A stretch of DNA of 64,000 nt, from assembly GCF_004139715.1 (NCBI RefSeq), contig NZ_CP035544.1:620001-684000 (forward strand), written 5' to 3'. The DNA comes from Muriicola soli. GTDB lineage: Bacteria; Bacteroidota; Bacteroidia; Flavobacteriales; Flavobacteriaceae. Under the pieces are notes generated by a model. It was not told where the DNA came from and ran no database searches. It was given only the letters and a program-made list of their open reading frames with translations. Position 1 is the first letter of the stretch, and each line of letters opens with the position of its first letter. Positions 19,885 through 28,939 of this stretch are shown here, in pieces. The position numbers and the translations under genes are program-made.

Positions 19885-20853
19885 ATGACACCTACACTTA
19901 ATTACACCCAAATATCGAAGGTTTTACAAAAAGGTATTTTTATTTGCCTCTTCTGTTCTCTTTTGCAGCTTAGCGCCCAGCAGGATGCACAGTACACTCA
20001 ATATATGTACAATACCGTAAGTGTTAATCCGGGATACGCAGGTTCCCGTGGTCAATTGAGCGTAGCAGCCCTTTACAGGGCACAATGGGTAGGACTGGAA
20101 GGTGCACCCAAGACGCAAACTTTTAATTTCCATACACCCGTGGGCTACAGGGGAGTAGGTCTGGGACTGTCTATTGTCAACGATCAAATTGGTCCGACTT
20201 CTGAGACTTATTTTGATATGGACTTTTCATATACCATTCAGCTTGCTGCAGAAAAAAGACTGAGTTTTGGATTAAAAGGTAGCGTGCATATGCTGGATAT
20301 ACGCTTTTCAGAATTAAATCAGGACTATACCAACCCCGGCGGACCAGATCCTACCCTGCAACAGGATATTCAGAATAAACTATCGCCTAACTTAGGTGCC
20401 GGTGTCTATTACCATACGGATAAATATTATCTCGGATTATCCGTTCCGCGCTTTCTGCAGACCTCTCATTTTGACGAATCTTCCCTTTCAACTGCAGCAG
20501 AACAAATGAATTTATATCTGATTACAGGCTATGTTTTCCAGATGAATCCATTGTGGAAGTTTAAACCCACCATCCTGGCCAAGGTAGTTCAGGGAGCTCC
20601 ACTACAGCTTGATGGCTCTGTAAATTTCATGTACAACGATAAATTTATCATGGGAGCTGCTTACCGTTGGGATGCGGCTGTTAGTGCTATGGCCGGATTT
20701 CAAGTATCACCTGAATTCCTCATCGGTCTTGCCTATGACAGGGAAATTACCGAATTGGGAACCGCCCGCTTCAACGACGGGTCATTTGAGGTGATTTTGA
20801 GGTACGACTTTATCAAAGTGAAGGATAACCTGAAATCTCCCAGGTTCTTCTAA
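19885..20853 (+). CDS. PorP/SprF family type IX secretion outer-membrane protein
   Basis: This 322-residue protein has a signal peptide (LFCSLLQLSAQQ) followed by the family N-terminus (QDAQYTQYMYNTVSVNPGYAG) and an outer-membrane beta-barrel of alternating hydrophobic strands ending in an aromatic C-terminus (SPRFF). PorP/SprF proteins are accessory outer-membrane components needed to export or anchor specific T9SS cargo, notably SprB by SprF. It lies 3 bases after a cargo-like gene with a type B C-terminal domain and is the third gene of the giant-repeat operon, so it probably serves those two proteins. Length and motifs are normal. Confidence 0.93.
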   Translation: MTPTLNYTQISKVLQKGIFICLFCSLLQLSAQQDAQYTQYMYNTVSVNPGYAGSRGQLSVAALYRAQWVGLEGAPKTQTFNFHTPVGYRGVGLGLSIVNDQIGPTSETYFDMDFSYTIQLAAEKRLSFGLKGSVHMLDIRFSELNQDYTNPGGPDPTLQQDIQNKLSPNLGAGVYYHTDKYYLGLSVPRFLQTSHFDESSLSTAAEQMNLYLITGYVFQMNPLWKFKPTILAKVVQGAPLQLDGSVNFMYNDKFIMGAAYRWDAAVSAMAGFQVSPEFLIGLAYDREITELGTARFNDGSFEVILRYDFIKVKDNLKSPRFF

Positions 20854-20924
20854 ACCACTCTAATCGACTTATAAACCGTCTAAGATTTAAGATTCACTTA
20901 ACCAATTAACTTCGGGAAACGTGT

Positions 20925-20932
20925 TATTTTTA
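20925..20932 (+). promoter_or_regulatory. Weak -7-like element before idi
   Basis: TATTTTTA differs from TAnnTTTG at the last base and lies 5 bases before GTG 20937. If real, the idi transcript would be leaderless or nearly so. Confidence 0.3.
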
Positions 20933-20936
20933 CGCG

Positions 20937-21470
20937 GTGGAAGAAGAAAGAGTTATTCTGGTAAATCATAAAGATGAAGAGATTGGGACCATGCCAAAGA
21001 TGGAAGCCCATGAAAAAGCCGTCCTGCACAGGGCGTTTTCTGTTTTTGTGATGAACTCCAAAGGCGAGACCATGCTGCAGCAAAGAGCTGCAAAAAAATA
21101 TCATTCCCCTTTACTCTGGACCAACACCTGCTGTAGTCACCAACGTTTAGGGGAAAATAATCCGGGCGCTGGTAAAAGACGTCTTCAGGAAGAAATGGGG
21201 TTTCAGACGGAACTCAAGGAATTGTTCAGCTTTATCTATAAAGCCCCTTTCGATAACGGCCTTACCGAACACGAATTGGACCATGTAATGATAGGTTTCT
21301 ACGAAGGAGAACCCAGAATTAATCCTGAGGAGGTGGAAGCGTGGAAATGGATGAAGCCCGATGATATAAGGCTCGACATTCAGAAATCCCCTGAATCCTA
21401 CACCGCATGGTTTAAAATTATATTTGAGAAGTTTTACGACCATCTCATTAAAAATACACCCAAGGAATGA
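20937..21470 (+). CDS. idi: Isopentenyl-diphosphate delta-isomerase, type 1
   Basis: It interconverts isopentenyl and dimethylallyl diphosphate in isoprenoid synthesis. The protein is 177 residues, with the Nudix-like IDI core, the catalytic cysteine motif TNTCCSH (Cys65/66) and the acidic motif TEHELDH (Glu111/113). The GTG start at 20937 is chosen because the N-terminal EERVILVNHKDEEIG is conserved in the family and no ATG precedes it. It is the first of four tightly packed genes; its TGA overlaps the next ATG (ATGA). Confidence 0.95.
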   Translation: MEEERVILVNHKDEEIGTMPKMEAHEKAVLHRAFSVFVMNSKGETMLQQRAAKKYHSPLLWTNTCCSHQRLGENNPGAGKRRLQEEMGFQTELKELFSFIYKAPFDNGLTEHELDHVMIGFYEGEPRINPEEVEAWKWMKPDDIRLDIQKSPESYTAWFKIIFEKFYDHLIKNTPKE

Positions 21471-21877
21471 AAGTAAAAGTAAGCCGCAGAGCTCATTTTA
21501 ATGCTGCACACAGATTATACAGAGCCGATTGGAGCGATACAAAAAACAACGATGTATTCGGGAAATGTAACAACCCTAATTTTCATGGCCATAACTATGA
21601 ACTGATCGTAAGTGTTACAGGGGAGATCGACCCTGTAACCGGGTTTGTCATCGACGTAAAAATCCTCAAGGACCTGATCAAAGCTGAGGTGGAAGAAGCT
21701 TTTGACCATAAAAATCTCAATCTTGAAGTCCCGGAATTTAAAGAGCTCAATCCTACAGCAGAGAATATCGCTGTGGTCATCTGGAATAAACTCAGACCAC
21801 ATATCAAGGCCTCGGATGCCTTAGAAGTTGAATTATACGAGACCCCGAGGAACTTTGTAACATACACCGGTGAATAA
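21467..21877 (+). CDS. queD: 6-carboxytetrahydropterin synthase / 6-pyruvoyltetrahydropterin synthase family
   Basis: This 136-residue T-fold protein acts on dihydroneopterin triphosphate. Zn ligands are visible: His15 in AHFNAAH, and His40 and His42 in FHGHNY; Cys34 (FGKCN) is the likely catalytic residue. In bacteria the enzyme usually makes 6-carboxytetrahydropterin for queuosine, but some Bacteroidota homologues may act in pterin synthesis; sequence alone does not separate these. It overlaps idi by four bases and is followed directly (TAA then ATG) by the peroxiredoxin gene. Confidence 0.88.
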   Translation: MKVKVSRRAHFNAAHRLYRADWSDTKNNDVFGKCNNPNFHGHNYELIVSVTGEIDPVTGFVIDVKILKDLIKAEVEEAFDHKNLNLEVPEFKELNPTAENIAVVIWNKLRPHIKASDALEVELYETPRNFVTYTGE

Positions 21878-22333
21878 ATGAGCCTTGAAGTTGGTGATAA
21901 AATTCCGGAGTTTTCCCTGATAGATCAACAGGGTAATTCCTTTGACAGTAAAGACTATGTGGGCAAAAAGCCTCTGGTGATCTTTTTTTATCCCAAAGAC
22001 GGAACCCCCGGATGCACTAAAGAAGCTTGCTCGTTCAGGGACAGTTATGAGGAATTCACCGACAGAGGAGCGGAAGTGATCGGTATTAGCGCTGATTCTG
22101 AATCTTCACATCGTAAATTCGCTTCGAGGTATAAATTGCCGTTTATACTTCTTGCAGATACTAAAAATAAGGTTCGCCGACTATTTAAAGTGGAAAAGGC
22201 CTTGTTTAATCTGCTACCGGGAAGGGAGACCTACGTTGTGGACAAAGAAGGGCGTGTGATTATGGCCTTTAACAATATGGGTGCTTCCGGGCACATTACC
22301 CGGGCTTTAAAGGCATTAAAGTCGATCTCATGA
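21878..22333 (+). CDS. bcp: Thioredoxin-dependent thiol peroxidase (Bcp/PrxQ-type peroxiredoxin)
   Basis: It reduces hydroperoxides in the cytoplasm. The protein is 151 residues with the peroxidatic motif YPKDGTPGC (Cys46) and a second cysteine five residues on (Cys51), the pattern of PrxQ/Bcp enzymes with an intramolecular disulphide. Length and motifs are normal. It starts directly after queD, and its last bases overlap the manA start (ATGA at 22330). Confidence 0.93.
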   Translation: MSLEVGDKIPEFSLIDQQGNSFDSKDYVGKKPLVIFFYPKDGTPGCTKEACSFRDSYEEFTDRGAEVIGISADSESSHRKFASRYKLPFILLADTKNKVRRLFKVEKALFNLLPGRETYVVDKEGRVIMAFNNMGASGHITRALKALKSIS

Positions 22334-23301
22334 ATAAATTATATCCACTTAAATTTAATCCCATCTTAAAAGAGAGGCTCTGGGGAGGAACCAAACTTGC
22401 CGAGCAACTCCATAAGCCCAGTACCAGCGATATTACCGGAGAAAGCTGGGAGCTTTCCGGAGTGAAAGGTGATGTTTCAGAAGTGTCAAACGGTGAATTT
22501 AGAGGAGCAACTCTAAATGAGTTGATAGAACGATGGGGACCTGAACTGTTGGGTAAGTCGGTTATTGAGCAATTCGGGAAGGAATTCCCCATACTGATCA
22601 AATTTATCGATGCAAAACAAGATCTCTCCATCCAGTTGCACCCAAATGATGAGTTGGCTAAATCAAGGCATAATTCTTTCGGCAAGACAGAAATGTGGTA
22701 CATCATGGACGCGGATGAAGATGCCAACTTAATTGTTGGGTTTAATCAGCCCATGACCAGGGAAAAATATATTGAAAGCATAGAAAACAAGACCCTGCTG
22801 CAGTATATGAATTACGAGAAAGTAGAAGCAGGAGATACTTTTTTCATCAATACCGGGAAGATACACGCCATAGGAGCCGGGGTGCTTTTAGCTGAAATTC
22901 AGCAGACATCTGATGTCACCTACAGGGTTTACGATTTTGACCGCAGGGACAAGGATGGAAATTTAAGAGAATTACACACAGATCTCGCTCTGGATGCCAT
23001 AGATTTTAAACAGAAGGACGATTTTAAGGTGAAGTACGAGCGAACCGCGAACAAGATAAATCCCATGGTTTCTTGTCCTTATTTCAAAACCAATTTTATG
23101 GAGTTGCAAAGCGATCTGACCCAGAATACAGCTGAGAGGGATTCCTTTACCATCTATATGTGTGTAGAGGGGAGAGCGGAGATTGCAAATGAAGCAGGAT
23201 CCGAATCTATACGAAATGGAGAGACCATCCTCCTTCCGGCTAACTCTAAAATCATTACCATACAAACTTCCGGTTGCAAGCTTCTGGAAGTCGTCCTTTA
23301 A
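22330..23301 (+). CDS. manA: Mannose-6-phosphate isomerase, class I
   Basis: It interconverts mannose 6-phosphate and fructose 6-phosphate, feeding GDP-mannose and surface glycan synthesis. The 323-residue cupin protein carries the metal-site motifs IQLHPND and KTEMWY, the segment GKIHAIGAG and the typical YRVYDFDR. It is of the short bacterial form. It is the last gene of the idi-queD-bcp-manA operon; an A/T-only hairpin just after the stop (about 23303-23321) is too weak to call a terminator. Confidence 0.93.
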   Translation: MNKLYPLKFNPILKERLWGGTKLAEQLHKPSTSDITGESWELSGVKGDVSEVSNGEFRGATLNELIERWGPELLGKSVIEQFGKEFPILIKFIDAKQDLSIQLHPNDELAKSRHNSFGKTEMWYIMDADEDANLIVGFNQPMTREKYIESIENKTLLQYMNYEKVEAGDTFFINTGKIHAIGAGVLLAEIQQTSDVTYRVYDFDRRDKDGNLRELHTDLALDAIDFKQKDDFKVKYERTANKINPMVSCPYFKTNFMELQSDLTQNTAERDSFTIYMCVEGRAEIANEAGSESIRNGETILLPANSKIITIQTSGCKLLEVVL

Positions 23302-23341
23302 AAGAAAAGGGGTTTTTTCTTGAAGGACGAGCACTAAAGGT

Positions 23342-23349
23342 TATTTTTG
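23342..23349 (+). promoter_or_regulatory. Candidate -7 element
   Basis: TATTTTTG lies 16 bases before ATG 23366, a common layout for Bacteroidota promoters. Confidence 0.5.
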
Positions 23350-23365
23350 TACAAAACAATTTCAA

Positions 23366-23635
23366 ATGGCAAATATTCGCGATCTAAAGAAAGATATCAA
23401 CTACGTGCTGGGCGATATCATTGAAGCAGTTTATATTATGGAGGAGTCCAACAACTCCACAGGCTCCAAAGAAGGGAGTGAAATCATCGATAAAGCCATA
23501 GTCACCTTTGACGACCTTATCGCCAAAGTGAATCAGAAAGATGTGGAAAATAGAAAGGCTCACCTCAAAGAAGTTCGCAAAGAATTGGAAAAAGAGGCGA
23601 ATAGCCTGATCAAGAAACTAAATAAACTGGGATAG
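23366..23635 (+). CDS. Small helical protein, conserved-looking, function unknown
   Basis: This 89-residue protein is cytoplasmic, charged and predicted almost wholly alpha-helical, with heptad-like hydrophobic spacing (LKEVRKELEKEANSLIKKL) suggesting a coiled-coil or helical bundle. It has no signal peptide, Cys or metal motif. It has its own promoter-like element and converges on the DUF4369 gene with an 8-base gap. I do not recognise a named family. Confidence 0.75.
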   Translation: MANIRDLKKDINYVLGDIIEAVYIMEESNNSTGSKEGSEIIDKAIVTFDDLIAKVNQKDVENRKAHLKEVRKELEKEANSLIKKLNKLG

Positions 23636-23643
23636 CCAGAGAG

Positions 23644-24348
23644 TTATTCAGACGCTCTTGCTTCCAGGTGCTTTTTTAGGGCCTTGCCGTACTTACCCTG
23701 GGCTACTTCCGGACTGAGTATGTGATAGAGGGAATCCAAATACTTTACATTGGCATCTGCCACTTCCGTGAGTGCAATAAAGGGGGCAACATCTGAATTT
23801 GCATTACTCATGGCGTAATTGAGGGCGTAAAGATAGCTTCGCTTTATATTCTGCTCATTTGCTACTTGAAGTGAATCAATGGCCATTGGATTGCTCAAGA
23901 GGACGGAATCCTGTGAGGCTCGCAACAGTTCCAGGTTCTGAGCGTTAAATCTGCTCATCACTGCCTTGTATTCTTCCAGTTTCTTTTGGGCATCTGATCC
24001 TTCAATGACGGCCTTGGAATCAAAGCCATTCCAAATCGTATTAATAGTGATCTTCCCGGCTTCTCCAAAGAATGTGATCCTGTCATTAATGTCATTGTTG
24101 TCGTCCTTTTTCAGGTAGAGATAATAAATTTCAGGACTTTCCAACTCTGTTTCAAATAGAAAGTCTCCCTTTCCTCTCATTTCGAGTGAATCGAGAGTTA
24201 CCAATACGGAATCCTCTACTTTTTGAAGGAATAGGGTGCCTTTTTTTAAGCCTTTGACGTTACCGGCAACTTCCATCTTCATCTTCTGATTATCCCCGCA
24301 GGAAACAATTAATAATCCAAATAGCAGGAAAAAAGTCAGGTACTTCAT
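23644..24348 (-). CDS. DUF4369-type lipoprotein
   Basis: This 234-residue protein has a lipoprotein signal (LLIVSCG, lipid-carrying Cys17). The N-terminal half matches the DUF4369 beta domain (VAGNVKGLKKGTLFLQK, DSLEMRGKGDFLF, EIYYLYL) that usually precedes a thioredoxin-like domain in Bacteroidota thiol:disulphide proteins. Here the C-terminal half is helical and charged with no CxxC, so only the presumed ligand-binding part is present. Such stand-alone forms are common. The role is unknown. Confidence 0.8.
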   Translation of the reverse strand: MKYLTFFLLFGLLIVSCGDNQKMKMEVAGNVKGLKKGTLFLQKVEDSVLVTLDSLEMRGKGDFLFETELESPEIYYLYLKKDDNNDINDRITFFGEAGKITINTIWNGFDSKAVIEGSDAQKKLEEYKAVMSRFNAQNLELLRASQDSVLLSNPMAIDSLQVANEQNIKRSYLYALNYAMSNANSDVAPFIALTEVADANVKYLDSLYHILSPEVAQGKYGKALKKHLEARASE

Positions 24349-24391
24349 ACTTTGATAATTTGGCGCTAATATCTGTAAACTTTACGAAATA

Positions 24392-25654
24392 CTAAACTTT
24401 GGAAGCAACTTCCATTAGCAGACCGCAAATATAGGCTCCGGCTGTACCAACAACATATCCCAATACGGCCAGGAGTATACCCACAGAAGTGAGTGACGGG
24501 TGAAATTCAGCGGCGACCACCGGTGCTGAAGCTGCACCTCCCACATTAGCCTGACTGCCAACGGCAAGAAAGAAAAAAGGTGCTTTAATCAATTTGGCAA
24601 CCAGAATCAGCAAACCAGCATGAATAGAGATCCAAATAAGGCCAATAAGGATAAGTCCAGGGTTTTCAAGGACTTTTCCAAGATCCATTTTCATACCAAT
24701 GGTTGCCACGAGGATATAGATAAATAAACCACCAATCTTACTGGCACCGGCACCCTCGTAAAGTTTAGCCTTTGTAAACGACAACAAAATTCCAACTGTG
24801 GTAGCAAAAACAACCATCCACAGGAACTCTGATCCCAGGGAAGACAAGGCTTTCTCTTTATTGCGGACAACCTCAAAATTGGACTGTAAAAAATCAGTGA
24901 AATGAAATCCGAGAAAATGCGCAATTCCAACCCCTGCAAATGCGAGACAAGTGAGAAGAATGTAGTCTTTTAAGGTGGGTATTCTCGCTATTTTGGCCGA
25001 ATATGCCGTAACCTTCGCTCTCAGATGGTCTATTGAACTGGTATCTGCCTTGAGCCATCGGTCAATTTTTTCTGTTTTGCCTATTCCCAGAAGGATAATG
25101 GCCATCCATATATTGGCGACTACGATATCGATAAGGATCATTCCGCCGAAGTTGGCAGGATTGTACTGAAAAACCTCTAACATGGCAGCCTGGTTGGCAC
25201 CGCCGCCAATCCAGCTTCCCGCTATTGTTGCCAGACCCCTCCAAACAGCATCAAAACCTGCGCCACCTACAGTTTCGGGAGAGAAAATAGAAACGATCAG
25301 AATTGCAATAGGTCCGCCAATAATAATACCAATAGTCCCCGTAAAAAACATGATCAGGGCTTTTGATCCCAGGTTGAGAATCGCTTTCAAATCAATACTC
25401 AAGGTCATAAGAATAAGAGCTGCCGGTAACAAATAGCGACTGGCGATATAGTATAAATTCGAAGATTCTTCTGAAATCAGGCCAAAGCTGGTAAACACAG
25501 CCGGCAGCATATAACACATCAGCAGGGTAGGAACTATTTTGTAAAATTTATTCCAAAATCCCGATTTAAAAGAAGAGGTGTAAAAAACAAATCCCAGGCA
25601 AAGGCAGAGCAGGCCAAGGATGACAGTATCATCCGTAAGGGGTAAATGATCCAT
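24392..25654 (-). CDS. DUF819 family integral membrane protein (YjcL-like)
   Basis: This 420-residue protein has about ten hydrophobic transmembrane segments. Glycine-rich motifs typical of the family are visible, including WIGGGANQAAM and GSQANVGGAASAPVVAAEF, which recall inverted-repeat transporter cores. Substrate is unknown; members are thought to be transporters. It lies 43 bases downstream of nothing on its own strand and is followed by the DUF4369 gene after 43 bases, so cotranscription is possible. Confidence 0.85.
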   Translation of the reverse strand: MDHLPLTDDTVILGLLCLCLGFVFYTSSFKSGFWNKFYKIVPTLLMCYMLPAVFTSFGLISEESSNLYYIASRYLLPAALILMTLSIDLKAILNLGSKALIMFFTGTIGIIIGGPIAILIVSIFSPETVGGAGFDAVWRGLATIAGSWIGGGANQAAMLEVFQYNPANFGGMILIDIVVANIWMAIILLGIGKTEKIDRWLKADTSSIDHLRAKVTAYSAKIARIPTLKDYILLTCLAFAGVGIAHFLGFHFTDFLQSNFEVVRNKEKALSSLGSEFLWMVVFATTVGILLSFTKAKLYEGAGASKIGGLFIYILVATIGMKMDLGKVLENPGLILIGLIWISIHAGLLILVAKLIKAPFFFLAVGSQANVGGAASAPVVAAEFHPSLTSVGILLAVLGYVVGTAGAYICGLLMEVASKV

Positions 25655-25681
25655 AAATCTTTGGTTAGTTTGCTAAAGCAC

Positions 25682-25689
25682 CAAATATA
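25682..25689 (-). promoter_or_regulatory. Candidate -7 element for the DUF819 gene
   Basis: On the minus strand this reads TATATTTG, 27 bases before the ATG at 25654. Confidence 0.45.
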
Positions 25690-25720
25690 GAAATAAAAAA
25701 ACGGGACTCAGATTCAATTA

Positions 25721-27955
25721 TTAGATATTGAGCCAATAGGTAAGCTTGAGATTGATGGACCTTAGTTTTGGCATAAAAGAATTGACAAAATAATTGTCGT
25801 TGTACACCAGGAAAAGGTCTGAAAGCGGAGCAAAACGCCATTGCAGCCGCGAATTAATTCCCAGGTTATCCCGCTGATTACTGTACTGGACTAAGGTGGA
25901 CCAGAAGATCGATTTGCTGAAAGTTAGATCAAACCTCGGACTTATCAGCCAAATATTTGCACTGCCGTAAGGATCCGGTAATTCTATTTGGTCATACCTG
26001 AAGTTCATGGAGACGATGGCTTTTGGCTGTAATCGGAGGTTTAGCCCTCCTTCCAAGGAAAAGAGATCACCGTTGAAAAACCGTCCTACGGTAGGCTCTA
26101 TTGAATATGAAAAAATACGTCGCCTGTCTGATCGGTACCGAAAATTGACCGAATTGTAATAGTAGCCCTGTTCCCCGGGTAGCGGTATGGCATCATCACT
26201 TCGGGTAGGGTCAAAATCGTCTAATAAGTAAGTATACTGATGCGAAAATGATACCTGTGCCTCAGATAAATCGTTAAACCGCACCTCCCAGTCCAGACGG
26301 GTGGTATAGTCTGTGTTCTGGAAATCACGGGTGGGGCTCCAGATAAAATTTGGGAAGAAGCGTATACTGTGGTTCTGAATGATACCTTTCTCAGGCCAAA
26401 AGATCCTTCTCATGCTTAAAATGCCCTTGAAAATATCGGTTCTACGGATAAAGCCGAGATCAGACTGATAATCCTCCCCTACAAATACAGCTTTGCTGAA
26501 AAAGTTCCAGTATCGGGAGTTATACTCTAACTGCATTCCCGAAGATAGGTCTTCATCCCTTCCTTCCGGTTCAAAGGATTTGTGCAGGAATAATCGTCCG
26601 CTCCATAAATTATCTTCCGATATCAGGTTGTAGTCAATTCCGGCAACCCTGTTAAACCTTTCTTCTTCAGCCAGAAAGTCGTAGTCTTGAGTGGACTGAC
26701 GGTTAATAAAGAAAAAGCCAATGTTGGAACGGGAAAATACCTGTTGCTGAACGGCCAGCATCATATTGTTGTTGGAGGCAATTTCGTTGGCCTCATCGGC
26801 CTCGGTTTGAAGGTTCAGGAAACCAATTCGGAGTCGCTTGTTCAGTTTGCCGCTGAGCCTGACACCGCCTATGATACTGTTTTCAATGGTGTTACCGGCC
26901 GTATCCCGGGCAATACCAATGCGCCTGGAGAAAAAAGGGTTGCTATCCCGGGAGTCACCAAAGTCGGCAAAGAGATCAATATTGTCAATAAAAAATTGTC
27001 GCCTTTCGGGAAGGCCAATTTCAAAACGTGTCAAGTTGGTAATCTGATTATCTACTTCTACCTGTGAAAAATCGGGATTTAGTGTGATGTCGAGGTTCAG
27101 GCTATTCCCGATAGACACTTTGGCATCACCACCCACTTTAAAATTATTGATCGAAGATTCATTTTCGAAATCCTTGGCATTGAGATAATTGATGTAGGGG
27201 ATAACGGCAAAGGGTGTTCTGGATTTGCCAAGGGGTTTTTCGAAAATCATGTCCCCCATAAAGGTAAGCCCGAAGATGTTCTGATTTTGTGGAATACGGA
27301 CCCAGGTACTATTTTCATTACTCTGTGTATCAAAACGATAACTGTTAAATCGCCATTTTGTTTCCCCTTCACGGAATTTAAATGAGGTTAGGGGAATAAC
27401 CATTTCTGAGGTGTAGTAATCATCGTAGATCTTAGACTCTCCCCTCCACTTTACATCCCAGGAAATGGTAAATCCTCTCAGATCGAGACCACCTCCCGAT
27501 ACCAGGCCTTCACGTCTTACTCCATAGGGATTTGTCCCAAATAGAAAGGCGTTATTCCCATCATTAAAAGTATCGAAAAGCAAGGTAATATTATCGCTGT
27601 TCCCGGCTCGGAAATCCCTTCGCAGAGATTCTATGGCATAATCTTTTCCTTGAGTATTGACCTTAATTCCTATATACAGATTCTTATCATCATAGAGCAT
27701 TTTTATATCAGTTTGCTCTCTGGCGAGGATAGAGTCTACAGGGAAATATTCCCAAAAATCTTTAGCACTTTCAGCTTCAGTCCAGATAGGTTCGTCGAGA
27801 ATACCGTCAAGTTTGATAAAATCCTGTATGTATTTTACCTTGAACGATTTTTGTTTACTGCTGAAGTTATTTTGAGAATACGTAGTAAGGATGCCAAACA
27901 ATATAAATGGGATCATAAAGATCACCTTGCTTTCTATGCCTGTAGTGTTTAACAT
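25721..27955 (-). CDS. DUF5916 outer-membrane protein with N-terminal CBM9-like domain
   Basis: This 744-residue protein has an N-terminal signal segment (IFMIPFILFGILTTYSQ). Residues about 35-230 form a family 9 carbohydrate-binding-like domain (IKLDGILDEPIWTEA, YDDKNLYIGI, TSFKFREGETKWRFNSYR). The remaining ~500 residues are amphipathic beta strands typical of DUF5916 barrels and end in an aromatic/aliphatic strand (LKLTYWLNI). The family is widespread in Bacteroidota; function is not established and no enzyme motif is seen. The start at 27955 is tentative because an internal ATG 13 codons later gives a shorter signal peptide. Confidence 0.85.
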   Translation of the reverse strand: MLNTTGIESKVIFMIPFILFGILTTYSQNNFSSKQKSFKVKYIQDFIKLDGILDEPIWTEAESAKDFWEYFPVDSILAREQTDIKMLYDDKNLYIGIKVNTQGKDYAIESLRRDFRAGNSDNITLLFDTFNDGNNAFLFGTNPYGVRREGLVSGGGLDLRGFTISWDVKWRGESKIYDDYYTSEMVIPLTSFKFREGETKWRFNSYRFDTQSNENSTWVRIPQNQNIFGLTFMGDMIFEKPLGKSRTPFAVIPYINYLNAKDFENESSINNFKVGGDAKVSIGNSLNLDITLNPDFSQVEVDNQITNLTRFEIGLPERRQFFIDNIDLFADFGDSRDSNPFFSRRIGIARDTAGNTIENSIIGGVRLSGKLNKRLRIGFLNLQTEADEANEIASNNNMMLAVQQQVFSRSNIGFFFINRQSTQDYDFLAEEERFNRVAGIDYNLISEDNLWSGRLFLHKSFEPEGRDEDLSSGMQLEYNSRYWNFFSKAVFVGEDYQSDLGFIRRTDIFKGILSMRRIFWPEKGIIQNHSIRFFPNFIWSPTRDFQNTDYTTRLDWEVRFNDLSEAQVSFSHQYTYLLDDFDPTRSDDAIPLPGEQGYYYNSVNFRYRSDRRRIFSYSIEPTVGRFFNGDLFSLEGGLNLRLQPKAIVSMNFRYDQIELPDPYGSANIWLISPRFDLTFSKSIFWSTLVQYSNQRDNLGINSRLQWRFAPLSDLFLVYNDNYFVNSFMPKLRSINLKLTYWLNI

Positions 27956-28139
27956 CCCGGCAAATTTAACAGTTTTAGACGTTAAGAAAATCCCAAAATT
28001 AAATGTACAATTTCTCAGGGGTAAACTTGACTTAAAATTGAAGCGATTATCTCAAACTCCAAATGTCAGTAATGGCTAAGTTAAAAAAAAGGCTTATTTG
28101 GGTATAGAAGATTTAACACTGGCTTTAACTCCCATTTTA

Positions 28140-28147
28140 TATTTTTA
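28140..28147 (+). promoter_or_regulatory. Weak -7-like element before the S1/P1 nuclease gene
   Basis: TATTTTTA lies 7 bases before ATG 28154. If used, translation would start at the very 5' end of the mRNA or at the second ATG (28166). Confidence 0.3.
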
Positions 28148-28153
28148 CACAAA

Positions 28154-28939
28154 ATGTATTTGATAATGAAAAAACTACTGTTGTTAATGATTGTCTTTGC
28201 CCAGATGTCCTATGCAAATCCTCCTGTGTGGGGAAAAACAGGACATAGGGTAGTAGGGGAGGTAGCCGAAATGTACCTGAGCAGAAAAGCCAGGAAAGGT
28301 ATAGATAAGATCCTCAATGGCAGATCATTGGCTGCAGTGTCAAATTATGCAGACGATATTAAATCGGACACTTTATACCGAAAATACTACCCCTGGCACT
28401 ATGTCAATTACGATGCCGACAAGTCTTATGGAGACGAGCCCGTTAGTGAGGAAGGTGATATTGTGATGGCCATACAAACCTGTATTGAAAAGGTGAAAAA
28501 TGATATAAATCCAGAGGCAGACAGAGAATTTTATCTCAAAATGCTAATCCATTTTGTAGGAGACCTTCACCAGCCACTTCACGCCGGATGGGCCGAGAAT
28601 CGCGGTGGGAACGATATAGAGATCGGATGGTTTGGGAGGGAGAGCAACTTGCACCGATTGTGGGACTCAGACCTGATCAACAATTATGGGATGAGCTATA
28701 CTGAACTCGCAGAAAATCTCCCTGAAATTTCTAAAGGCCAGCGGAAAATGATGCAAGCCGGGAATGTATACGACTGGGTAGAGGAATCGCACCGCTTAGC
28801 GAATTCTATTTATGCCTCTGTTGAACCCGGAGAACGACTGGGCTACAGCTATAATTATATTTATTGGGATACCGTGGAGCAACAGTTATTAAAAGGCGGA
28901 CTAAGGCTCTCAGCTGTGCTCAATGAAATATTTGATTAG
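28154..28939 (+). CDS. S1/P1-type zinc nuclease, secreted
   Basis: This 261-residue protein has a signal peptide (MKKLLLLMIVFAQMSYA from the ATG at 28166; the ATG at 28154 adds four residues). The mature part starts near the conserved Trp of WGKTGHR. Trinuclear-zinc ligands follow the family pattern: GHR, NYADDIKSD, WHYVNYD, FVGDLHQPLH and GGNDIEI...NLHRLWD. The enzyme would degrade single-stranded DNA and RNA outside the cytoplasm, supplying phosphate or nucleosides. Its TAG overlaps the stop of the convergent TIGR03643 gene. Confidence 0.93.
   Translation: MYLIMKKLLLLMIVFAQMSYANPPVWGKTGHRVVGEVAEMYLSRKARKGIDKILNGRSLAAVSNYADDIKSDTLYRKYYPWHYVNYDADKSYGDEPVSEEGDIVMAIQTCIEKVKNDINPEADREFYLKMLIHFVGDLHQPLHAGWAENRGGNDIEIGWFGRESNLHRLWDSDLINNYGMSYTELAENLPEISKGQRKMMQAGNVYDWVEESHRLANSIYASVEPGERLGYSYNYIYWDTVEQQLLKGGLRLSAVLNEIFD

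Noticed and set aside
23303-23321. Hairpin after manA as a terminator
   Set aside because: The stem is made only of A/T pairs and is too weak to call.
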